DNA of 64,000 nucleotides from Cladorrhinum sp. PSN259 (taxonomy: Eukaryota > Ascomycota > Sordariomycetes > Sordariales > Podosporaceae), in NCBI GenBank assembly GCA_033725935.1, contig MU867082.1, positions 130,465-194,464 of the forward strand, given 5' to 3'. Position numbers and translations under genes: made by a program. This document shows positions 55,106 through 64,000 of the stretch, piece after piece. Each line of letters starts with the position of its first letter. Position 1 is the first letter of the stretch. The notes under the pieces were generated by a model. The model made no database searches. It was given only the letters and a program-made list of their open reading frames with translations, and was not told where the DNA came from.

Positions 55106-56887
55106 TTAATTCTCCTTATCCTTCCCCTCCTTAGAAGCGCTCCTCTTGCCTCCTTTCTTTCCCCCATTCGCACTCCCATTAACCTTCTTCCCATTAACCT
55201 TCCCCCCCTCATCTTTCTTAACCCCATTCCCAACATCCTTCAACACCTTCTCGTCACTCCCTTCCTCCTCCTTTGTCGCAGGCCTAGTCTGCACAAACTC
55301 CCACCTCCACTCCTTCCCCTCCTCAACCTTTTTAATCTCAACCTCCTGACATTTAGGGATCATCTCGTGAGACAACCCCCACCCAGCCCGTCTACACAGC
55401 TCGGCCACGACAACATCACAATCCCCCAGCAGTTCCACGTCAAAGTTGATGTGCGTGATCGGCGTCCGACTGACATATATCTGGGGGACGTAAGCAGGCA
55501 AGAAGGGGACAACTTCGCTAACCGGAGCGACTTTGAGTGAGGTTCCAATGACAATCACCAAGTCTACCTTGTCGCGATCGTGCTCGGTCAAGCGGTGCGA
55601 GAACTCATCGGGCAAAGGTTCACCAAAAAAAGTAATGTCAGGCTTCATCACACCGGCATTACTTTGGGGCGTATCAAACTCTGAATCGGAATTGGAGTCG
55701 AAATCCCCCGGTCGTCTTCGCGGCTTTCGCTCGGTGCCGTCCTTGTTCAGTTTTCTCTTCCTCCCGTTGCTCGTCGTTCCGTTTCCATTTTGACCGTTCG
55801 TGCTGGTGCTGCACTTGTTGCACCTCGGTATACCCCCAGCCCGAATTTCTGGGAAAATACTCTCGCCATCGACTTGATGCCCGCATTTGACGCAGGAAGC
55901 GGTAGCGAACGACCCGTGGCACTGTACCAGCTTCTCCTTCTTGATACCCGCTTTTGCCTCAAGGTTATCAATGTTTTGGCTGTAATTTGTGAGAAGCTTG
56001 TCCTTCTCTTGTAAGAGTCGGATGAAAGCGTGCGTAGGCGAGTATCTACCCTCTGCGGAGGGCAAGATATCCTTGGCAACCGAGTAAAAGATGGTCGGAT
56101 CCTGCTTGAACACGCGAATGTCGAATACTTCTTGCGGATCGTTCAAACCCAGGTGGGCGAGTTTGGAGTACAAGCCAATCCCCGCAGAACGGAAATCTGG
56201 AATTCCGAGAGAGGTAGAAATCCCCGCGCCGGTGATTACCATAATGTTCTTGGATTTCTGGAGTAAAGAAACGGCGTCGTCTACGGTGTTGTACTCTACC
56301 AGTTTTGCTCTCTTGGACAACTCGCGGGAAAGGGCAAGAGACAAAAGAGAGTAGTAGGCGTGGTCTTCTGCTCCCTCGAGAAATGCGGGAGGACGGATAC
56401 CAAAAGCGGTGAGCAGCTTTTTGGCGGTGATGAGGTTGGTGTGCACGTATCGCTTGATGAGCACCTGGGGACCTTCTGAGCGCAGTAACTGGCGAAACTT
56501 TTGTGCTTCTTCTGCCGTGCATACGTCTGGGTCTAGAGTAAATTTGGTTAGATGACTTTCTTGCAAAAAATGGATGAGTGAGAAAAGGGAAAGAAGAAGA
56601 AAAATAATACCTTCAACACTACTGAGCTTATCATCGGCCAACTCCTCGATAATATCCTCAAAAAGAGAATTGGTTTCCCACGAGTCGCTCAGATCGTTGA
56701 GTTCGCTGCGAGACGCAGTCCTGGGAGGCTGGTGCGGGTTGGTATCCGCCGAGAGACCCTCAAAGGCACGCTTCTCATCGTAGTCGACGACATTCTTGAC
56801 GCGTGTGCTTGGTTTTCTTGTAGGTGGCGGTGTCTCTGTTGCGGGTGAGTTCTTTTTACTACGACGCGCTGCTGCATCCATGGTCAT
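55106..56887 (-). CDS. nst-1: SIR2-family NAD-dependent protein deacetylase
   Basis: This class I sirtuin removes acetyl groups from lysine (histones and others) using NAD+. Exons 56887-56611 and 56532-55106 give 567 residues. The 78-base intron has a GTATTA donor, a TCTAACC branch and a CTCTAG acceptor; it has no stop and is a multiple of three. A basic N-terminus (MTMDAAARRSKKNSPATETP) and the Sir2-N segment (VLIKRYVHTNLITAKKLLTA) precede the core: ITGAGISTSLGIPDFRS for NAD, YSQNIDNLEAKAGI, catalytic His298 in QCHGSFATA and zinc ligands CVKC and CNKC. A charged insert (KRKLNKDGTERKPRRRPGDF) splits the zinc module from PDITFFGEPLPDEF. A Lys-rich tail ends KRSASKEGKDKEN. It resembles the SIRT1/Sir2/Hst1 group. 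The symbol follows Neurospora usage from memory. Confidence 0.93.
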   Translation of the reverse strand: MTMDAAARRSKKNSPATETPPPTRKPSTRVKNVVDYDEKRAFEGLSADTNPHQPPRTASRSELNDLSDSWETNSLFEDIIEELADDKLSSVEGIIFLLLSLFSLIHFLQESHLTKFTLDPDVCTAEEAQKFRQLLRSEGPQVLIKRYVHTNLITAKKLLTAFGIRPPAFLEGAEDHAYYSLLSLALSRELSKRAKLVEYNTVDDAVSLLQKSKNIMVITGAGISTSLGIPDFRSAGIGLYSKLAHLGLNDPQEVFDIRVFKQDPTIFYSVAKDILPSAEGRYSPTHAFIRLLQEKDKLLTNYSQNIDNLEAKAGIKKEKLVQCHGSFATASCVKCGHQVDGESIFPEIRAGGIPRCNKCSTSTNGQNGNGTTSNGRKRKLNKDGTERKPRRRPGDFDSNSDSEFDTPQSNAGVMKPDITFFGEPLPDEFSHRLTEHDRDKVDLVIVIGTSLKVAPVSEVVPFLPAYVPQIYVSRTPITHINFDVELLGDCDVVVAELCRRAGWGLSHEMIPKCQEVEIKKVEEGKEWRWEFVQTRPATKEEEGSDEKVLKDVGNGVKKDEGGKVNGKKVNGSANGGKKGGKRSASKEGKDKEN

Positions 56888-57626
56888 GGTTGATTGAAGG
56901 TGTCTGTGAGTTATTGTTATTGTTGTTGTTATGGTGTGGAATTAAATTCGTGACAAGTTGGTGTTGTTGTTGTTGTTGTTGATGTATGAGAAATAAAAAC
57001 CGCCCCAATGCTGAATGAAGACAATTCAAACAAGTTGTTAAAAAATTGGCGGGATGGGGGATGATTTGGAAGAAGAGACTAAGTCGGGAATAAAAAGTGG
57101 TAAATCGTGGTTGGCAGACCGGAATGTTCAGAAAAAGTTGAGAGGGAAAGAAAGAGAGAAGAACGCTAGTCGGGAGGTAATAGTAATTTGTGGAAGGAAA
57201 GAAAAAGGTTTATAACACGTCAAATAAATAGAATATGGATAAGTTGCTGCGTGTCGTCGCAGGAACAAACCCTCCCCTCCCTCCTCAGACAAGCCCGTTG
57301 CAAGATTCGAGACTCGGGTGGATTGTGTACGGCAATGCCGGGGGTGGGTTCCAAAAGGTTTACTCACAACCCAAAAAAAAAATATTAATTGCGTGGCCTG
57401 ACCGTAAGAAAATGAGGCAACAAGCGGCCGTAAAAAAAAGTAAGTATAAAATATTGCCTCCAAAGACTTGCAACGGTGGCTCTCCCACCCAAGCATCGAC
57501 TCTTGGGTCTTTTTCTAATCCCAAAAATTCCCCCCTGTTTGATGATGATGAGCGTTTTTGCTAAACTGGCTCCTCCGGATGGGCGGGAACGGTGAAGGAA
57601 CAGGAAAGGAGAGAGAGTCGTCAGGA

Positions 57627-57657
<31 letters not shown>

Positions 57658-58629
57658 ACGCGGAGCCAGGGGTCATCTGAGTTGTGCTCTCATCAACAAT
57701 GGCCTGTGTGTTTGTTGTCAATCCATCCACCCAACTTGTCTACCTACCCCTCTTTGTGTTGTCTGAGCGTTTCCTTTTTATAATATCCACAACAACTCGA
57801 GCACAGCCATATAATTTGCGCTGTTCTTTGCCTCCAATATCCTAGAGACTGTGGAGTGTGTCCAGACCACAACCCATGCGAATGCCTTACATTGCTCAAT
57901 TAGCTGATGGATGCCGGCTTGGACTCTGAACTGTAAAAGAAAACCTTTGTTACCTGGACAAATCAAGCTTTCGATCATCTGCCTGCAGGTACCTAATGAG
58001 CGAATGCTGCCGAGGTTGGCCAAGTGCAACCTCCAAATCTCATGACGTCCACCGAGATCGGCTTGGAACTGATCTACGTTGAATCGATAAAATGGGCATC
58101 AATCACATCATATATTTCTTCCTCATCACACCTCAGAAGTATACAAGACATCCATCTCACTCCATTAAATACGTGTACAAGTGTACCAACTCAAAAACAA
58201 CAAGGTTTGCTTTTATTCTTCTCTGCAGGCCAAAACGAATGCGTGCCACGCTACTACACAACCGCGAGAGAGTGTGTGTGTGTGCAAGAGGTATCTAGTC
58301 AAAACGAACGCCCATATCTATCTGCGCCAGTAAACGTAATAAAGATTATCTCAACAAACGTGTATGAGTGAAAAAGAATAAGTGATATCTGCAAATATGC
58401 CTTTCCCCGAGAAACTCCATGACATGACATATTGAAAGGAAAAAAAGGAAAACGATGATTGATTTTTGCTTGTCGTAGGGACTAATACCGGTACCCTGTT
58501 GTTTTTTGTTGTTGTGCTGGTCCACGATGACCACCTTCCCAATTTGTACATTGTTTAATTATACATATCAACATTGCGTGTCTTTTTGCAGCGCATTCAT
58601 TAGTTATTTAGATTTTTGAGCCATCCGCC
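56888..58629. other. Gene-free region between SIR2 promoter and calcium pump 3' end
   Basis: Both neighbours run leftward. It holds the SIR2 promoter and 5' leader (GTT-rich near 56970) and the pump's 3' UTR. A hexanucleotide repeat (ACCGAC units) lies at 57627-57656. The open frame at 57235-57564 has no features, and I see no gene. Confidence 0.45.
57627..57656. repeat. CCGACA hexanucleotide repeat
   Basis: About five units of CCGACA in tandem. They fall in a spacer and code for nothing recognised. Confidence 0.75.
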
Positions 58630-61600
58630 CTATGATGAAGGCGACTTGGGCTTGGGAACACCGAGGATGGGGACGTCCTGAGTATTGCTGGGACCCGCCT
58701 CGTTGATCTCCTGGGGCTCATCTGAAAGGACTCCCTCACCAAGTACCGAGCCACCAGGCTGACCAAGAGGAGATGGCTTCAGGAATGTCGGAAACTCGGG
58801 TTCACCACGCCGCTCAATCGGCGACCAGCCAGCGGCGATACTGCCTGCAACGATACCAGTCATGACCGTAGCAGCACCAAGGGCGCTGTTGGACCGGGAA
58901 CGGTTGCTTCTGCTGCGACGACGCGACTCAGGAGTAGGTGCAACTGAGTTGTAGCTATCCTCGCGAACAGGAGTCGCGGGCAGGCGGTGGATCGAGCCAG
59001 ACCGAGAGTGCTCCCTGCTGTGGCCAGGGCTTCTGCTGCTGAGGAATCTCTCACGAGGGTGCTTGATGGCAAACTTGAGGTTGTTGAGACGACCACCCTT
59101 GACGCGCTTGAGCCAGGCCAGCTCCTCCCTGACATCAGCCAGTGGGGTGGGGTAAGCGGTGAACCGCTCCTCATCATCCGAGACAGTAACGCCGGGAACG
59201 CTGGGGCTTTTGGGCTTCATGAAGTTGGGAACCAACCGCACGAGCAGCTCATCAGGGATGAGACGGATGATGACACCAACGGGGATCGACAGGAGACCAA
59301 GCACGATGGCAATGCCCCACAATGTTGGCGACTGCTTCGTGATGCGGAAGGCAACACCACCAACCATGACGATGAGGACTTGACCTCCGCACATGATGGC
59401 GCTGATACCGATGAAGAACCAGTTCTTGGTAAGACCCTCAAAGATGTTGAAGTTGTTATCAAGCCGGCGGTTACTGTCCAAAGAGTTAGCAAAGTTGTTG
59501 ATGACTTGGGTGACTGAGTTGTACTTACTTCCACTGGTTGAAGATTTGCATCCAGACGAATGTATTGAAAACCAAGGTGCTGACCTCACCCTCGTTAAGA
59601 TTGTTGGGACCAGGGAGAACAGTGTCTTTGCCAAAGTAAATAATAAACGTAATAAGAAGCTGGAACACGGCCTGTCCAAGAATCATCTTCCACATGGTTG
59701 GCGAGATGATGGAAGAACCCTTGCGTTCAGGCTTGCGGTTCAAGACGCTGTCATGTGGCGGATCCGTGGCAAGTGCCAGAGCAGCAAGAGTGTCCATGAT
59801 CAGGTTGACCCACAAAAGCTGAACAGCAGTCAGAACTGATGTCTCATCGGTGTGATGCGCAGAGTTGTAGACGGCCGTAACAAAGGTCAGAACGACGGCG
59901 GTGACGTTGACGGTAAGCTGGAACTGGAGGAAGCGCTTGACGGCGTCGTTGACTGCGCGACCCCACTTCAAGGCCTTGACAATCGAAGTGAAGTTGTCGT
60001 CCATGAGAATGATTGCTGATGCCTCCTTGGCCACTTCAGTGCCGGCAATGCCCATTGAGAAACCAATATCCGCCATCTTGAGCGCGGGAGCATCGTTGGT
60101 GCCGTCACCGGTAACTGCCACTGTCTCGCCCTTATCCTTGAGTCGCTTGACCAGAATGCGCTTGTCGTCGGGACTGGAGCGAGCCAAAACGTGCAGACGG
60201 GGGATGATCGCATCCTGTTCCTCCTTGGACATGTTGCGGAACTCGGGGCCTTCGAGAACAATACTGTTGGGCTGGAGGATACCACAGTCGCGGGCGATGG
60301 CCTCAGCTGTGATCCTATTATCACCTGTAACCATGCGAACAACGACACCGGCTCTCTGGCAAATGGCAACGGCCTCGGGAACACCAGGGCGCAGAGGATC
60401 CTTGATACCGACCATTCCAACGAAGACCATGTTGCGGCAGATATCCTCGAAGACAATTTCATCCTTTTCGGCATCGACCCGGCGAGAGGGCTTGGGAGGC
60501 CACTTCTCAAAGTCGCGGTAAATAAGACCAATGGTACGGAGCGAGTTGCGGGCATATGTCTCAATAAGCTTCTTGATGGTTTCACGGTTCTCCTCATGAA
60601 GGGTCGCAGAAGCCAAGCCACTAGCAGGGTCGCGCAGAATCTGCGTGCACTTGTCCAGAACGATCTCGGAAGCGCCCTTGACGTAGAGGCGTGCTCTGCC
60701 GTTCTCTAGTTGAACCACAATACCCATGCACTTGCGACCAGAATCGAAGGGAATCAAGTGCAGCGTCTTGGCATTAGCACGCTCCTCGGCAACAGGACCC
60801 ATTCCAAGGTGCTCACGGGCCAGGATAAGCAGGGCAGTCTCAGTCTTGGAGCCAATGAATGTCATTTCTCCGTCGACATCACCCTCGAAGGCAGTGGAGT
60901 TGAGAGAGATAGACTGGCTGACCAAATCCTTGACGTCGGAATGAAGCGTGGAGACGACCTCCTGAGGAGTAGCCTCCTTCTCGGCAGGGCTGCCAGGGCT
61001 GTTTTCACCAGCAACGGTTGTGGTTCCGAATCTGTGAGTGGTGCCGATGGTGCCAGCAACTACTTGCATCTTATTCTGGGTGAGAGTACCCGTCTTGTCA
61101 GAGCAAATGGTGGTGGCGTTGCCCATAACTTCACAGGCCTTGAGATGGCGAACCAGGTTGTTGTCCTTGAGCATGCGAGTAGTGGCGAAAGCCAATGCGA
61201 GGGTGACAGCGAGTGGCAGGCCTTCGGGAATAGCGACGACCACGATAGTTACCACCACAATGAAGATCTCGATGAACTTTTGACCCTTGTCGGCAGGAGG
61301 CAAATCCTTGAGGCTTCTAGGGAGTTGAACGAGGAACATGATGAACAGGACCAGGAAGAGGAGGAGAGCGGCAGCACCACCAAGCTTGGCGATGTGCTCA
61401 GCGATGGTGTTGAGCTTGGACTGGAGAGGGGTGATTTCGGGATCCTCGTTGAGAGCCATGAGAGTCTTGCCGTAACTGGAGTAAACACCGGTAGATGTAA
61501 CCATGAAAGTGCCAACGCCCTCCATAACGCGAGCGCCGGATTGAATGAAGGGGTCCATCTTCTTGAGACTCTCGCGGTTCTCAATGGCGGCATATACTTC

Positions 61601-62989
61601 ATCAGCAGGTCTCTTCCGGATGATGTCGGATTCGCCAGTAGCCTGGGACTCGTCGCACTTGACGTTGAAGCCTTCGATGAGAACGCCATCGACGGGAATC
61701 AAATCGCCAGGTTCCAAATGCACAACATCGCCAACCAGAATATCAAAAACCGAGAGCTCTATCGTTTTTCCAGATCGTACCACTCGGACCACGCGGTCTT
61801 GTTTTTTCTTATTGAGTTTGGCGAATTGTCTTTCCTTTTGGTAGTCGTTGAGCGAGCCGACGATGACCACGATTGCAATAGCGACGATAATAGCAACACC
61901 TTCGATCCATTCGACCTGGGGCTCACCCGCTTCATGCTCCTGACCGAAAGTCTGGTACAATCCAATGGCGAGAGAAACAACGGCGGCGACGGAAAGGAGA
62001 ATAAGAACCTTGTCGTTGTAGGTAATCCACATGAGCTGCAAAAGGCTTTTTCCTTTCTTTTCCGGGAGCCGATTGTCCTTAAAGACGCGCTTTCGTGACG
62101 AAAATAGCTCGGTTGATGCATCGGCCCTCTGGGCATGGCTCTCGCTCTTGGCGAGCGCCTCGCCTTCCTTGGCACCCACGGTAACCGTGCCAGCCAAAGC
62201 TGCCTCGTCAACACTCAAACCAGCAGTCCGGTCTGTACGAAGCCCCTTCTCAAGCCCAGCAAGACCACCCAACTTGTAGAACGCCGGCAAGCTCTTTGGG
62301 TCAAACATCTTGTTGAGCTCGCCTGGTGTATACGCAAACGGGTTGTCATTGACCACAAAGTCCTCCTCCCTACCCTGGTCCGGTTTGAGAGCGTTGGGAT
62401 CATTAACGATGCTGTCGTGCTCGGTTGAGCTGCTGCCACCAGAACGGCTCTTGTCGCCTAACACCGAAGAGGCAACAACGGTATCCCCGAGAGAAGATGT
62501 GACCGACCGTGCATCGTCAACCGAGTTAACAGAGTCCTGGCGAGGACGCGCGCCGGGGACGGCCAAAAAGCCTTGGTTGGGGCCATTGCCGCGGAAAGAG
62601 AAATGACTTGAGACATTGTGAGGGCTGGTTGGGCGACTATCTGTCGACTTGAGTGCTTGTACTTCTGGTCTTGACCCTGATAGACTCCGTTTGTGCAAAC
62701 TCGTCGCTGGTTCAGGAGCAGTGGTGGTCCCTGGTGATATTGGTGAGTTTGTCGAGACTGCTTGAGAACCTTCAGCATCCGGTTGGGTTGCTGGACTTGG
62801 GCTCACAGCCGTGGTGTCGATTGTGATTGTTGGTCTGTGGGACATTATCAGATGGGGTTATTCTTTGAGCAAGAGAAGACACGATTGGGAGCTGCCCTTG
62901 AGCCCAATTTGAGAGAACGAATATACATACGCTCGACGACGGGCGGGAGCCGGATCCGCATCTTTTCCATCCTGGCTAGAAGCTACCAT
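58630..62989 (-). CDS. nca-2: P-type calcium ATPase (PMC1/NCA-2 type)
   Basis: This type IIB calcium pump exports Ca2+ from the cytosol to the vacuole or outside. Exons 62989-62931, 62834-59529 and 59473-58630 give 1402 residues. The 59-base first exon (MVASSQDGKDADPAPARRR) is supported by a GTATGT donor and a CCCACAG acceptor that join in frame as RRRAPTITIDTTAVS. The last intron joins FNQWNNRRLDNNFNIFEG, the family sequence. The cytoplasmic N-terminus is Ser/Thr-rich to about 270. The actuator loop carries CDESQATGESD, and helix 4 has AIPEGLPLAV. The phosphorylated Asp599 is in SDKTGTLTQNK, and the hinge is TGDGTNDAPALKMADIGFSM. Ten helices are expected. A long Arg/Ser-rich C-terminal tail has SRRRSRSNRSRSNS. 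No residue needed for catalysis is missing. From memory, nca-2 and its paralogue nca-3 both occur in Neurospora; the synteny favours nca-2. Confidence 0.94.
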
Positions 62990-64000
62990 GGTAGCTGATG
63001 GACGGAGTCACAAGGGGGCAGTTGAGCCACGGTGACGAGGCAGTCGAAGCGCGTCGTCTGCACTGCTCACGGAGTGGCGATGGAGTAGGTTGCCTTTGTT
63101 GAATTAATTGTTGAGGGAGTAGGTACTTGGGTACTGGGTCGGGCGAGGTGGTCAGCTTCGCAGCTGCGTCTGCCTTGTCCTGCCACGATCGGGTTCCGCA
63201 AACACGCGCTTTTCTTTCCTTCAACGGAAGAGTCTCATTGAGGTCGCCCGGGTCCAACTATGGGCGGGTGGTAGGTGGTGATCAATTGTTGATGAGTTAT
63301 GGAGTGTTGATTGGGCGAGTAGGGAAGGTCCTTGGGGGTCCAGATGTCAAAGATGGGAGATGGCAAGGAAGGTACCAGTATTTGTTATGGATGATCTGGG
63401 GTTTGAAAGGAAAGAGGGAGCGAAGATGGCAGTGCACCCCACATTAAAAGGAGGTGGTGGACTGAGCGTCGACTGCGTTTTGCATCACGAACACTTGGAG
63501 GTGGATGGAGGAAAGCAAGAAACGGAGGAACGAGGAATTGATCAGGAAATCAAGGAACATGGACTACCTCTCTCTCTTTCGAGCAGCTCCGGTCTCTCTG
63601 AGAGGAAAAGCACAGCTGGGCAATGGCAAACAGAGGTCTCCCTCCCCAGAAATCTCCTGCTTCGTTGTTGGTGCCAAGCGAGGCTGTGCAGACGCTGCAG
63701 CAGCCAAGCGAATCAAAATCGACCGGGATCTCCATGCCACTTTAGCAATGTTTCCCCACCATTCCCTTTAGGTTCAAGCGGGCACCAAGGTTTACTATGT
63801 AAGTTCCAGGTTACGCAGTGCCCATGTACAGTGTCGATATTGTCTTTTGACTTTTTGCGATTTCCACCTCTTTGGAAATTGATGAAGAAGCGGTAATCCA
63901 TCGAGGGCTGCCTCGTAATATCGGATTTCTAAAGGTTTTACTGTACATGTGCAACGAAGGCACACTGCAGGTCCACGGCTACTTGTACTCTGTTGTGCCC
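62990..64000. promoter_or_regulatory. Upstream region of the calcium pump gene, to the window end
   Basis: The last kilobase holds the promoter and 5' leader of the leftward pump gene. Open frames on the plus strand (63360-63896, 63505-63771) lack family features and start in leader-like sequence. No gene can be supported, but one may start to the right of the window. Confidence 0.4.

Noticed and set aside
62845..62845. ATG at 62845 as the start of the calcium pump
   Set aside because: It lies at the 3' end of a well-formed intron; a 59-base exon from 62989 with GTATGT donor joins in frame. Kept as an alternative only.
63360..63896. 178-residue plus-strand frame at the window end
   Set aside because: No recognised domain, poor start context and location in the pump gene's upstream region; a real gene would need transcript support.
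1..64000. CRISPR arrays, bacterial operons, secondary-metabolite clusters
   Set aside because: Every gene has eukaryotic structure, no direct-repeat/spacer arrays were found, and no polyketide, peptide or terpene synthase is present.
1..64000. Widespread repeat-induced point mutation
   Set aside because: I saw no gene-sized degenerate stretch with TA enrichment and stop codons; AT-rich spacers look ordinary. A dinucleotide-ratio scan would be decisive.
1..64000. 5S rRNA genes dispersed as in Neurospora
   Set aside because: I looked for the typical start and internal box by eye and found none; a covariance search could still detect a degenerate copy.

Overview
The window looks like nuclear DNA of a filamentous ascomycete, most likely a Sordariomycete close to Neurospora or Sordaria. 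Introns are short (mostly 50-100 bases) with GTAAGT or GTATGT type donors and CTAAC or CTGAC type branch points. Exons are GC-rich, spacers are AT-rich and full of simple repeats, and the gene set is typical of such fungi. From memory, in Neurospora crassa the Argonaute gene qde-2, a SIR2-family gene and the calcium pump nca-2 lie close together. The co-occurrence here of an RGG-tailed Argonaute, a Sir2 deacetylase and a PMC-type pump fits that neighbourhood, but I could not check it. I support twenty protein genes, all with intact frames once introns are removed, and one unusual intron-containing tRNA-like gene.

Layout. 0.7-3.0 kb: RTF1 (Plus3, PAF1 complex) on the minus strand. 4.8-11.2 kb: a 2093-residue seven-helix membrane protein with an enormous cytoplasmic tail, the least familiar gene here. 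12.1-12.9 kb: a complex I ESSS/NDUFB11 subunit. 13.6-14.9 kb: mitochondrial branched-chain aminotransferase. 16.0-19.1 kb: a SCY1-like pseudokinase. 20.1-23.3 kb: Argonaute, convergent with SCY1 and separated from it by a spacer holding a 258-bp foldback element. 25.1-26.8 kb: a type II membrane protein with a lectin-like propeller. 26.8-30.8 kb: a 4-kb gene-poor stretch with the tRNA-like gene. 30.8-34.1 kb: a membrane-fused spermidine-synthase-like protein divergent from the phospholipid methyltransferase OPI3. 35.2-38.1 kb: an NRAMP metal transporter convergent (57-bp gap) with a FrnE/DsbA-like protein. 39.5-41.5 kb: a GH47 mannosidase.

42.0-50.2 kb is a notable cell-cycle block: MCM10, RNase H2 subunit B, DASH subunit DUO1 and an unknown 442-residue basic protein, arranged as two divergent pairs. 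Each shared promoter contains a perfect MluI cell-cycle box (ACGCGT). 51.4-54.3 kb: a SurE-TTL fusion (PBY1 type). 55.1-56.9 kb: a SIR2-family deacetylase. 58.6-63.0 kb: a PMC/NCA-type calcium ATPase with a tiny first exon. The last kilobase has no gene I can support.

Functionally most genes are housekeeping: transcription elongation, replication, respiration, lipid, glycan and ion metabolism, and RNA silencing. I found no gene cluster for secondary metabolism, no CRISPR array and no intact transposon. The best candidates for something undescribed are the giant seven-helix protein with repeated Leu-Trp motifs, the G1/S-promoter-linked unknown protein, the membrane-anchored propeller, the foldback element beside Argonaute and the odd tRNA.
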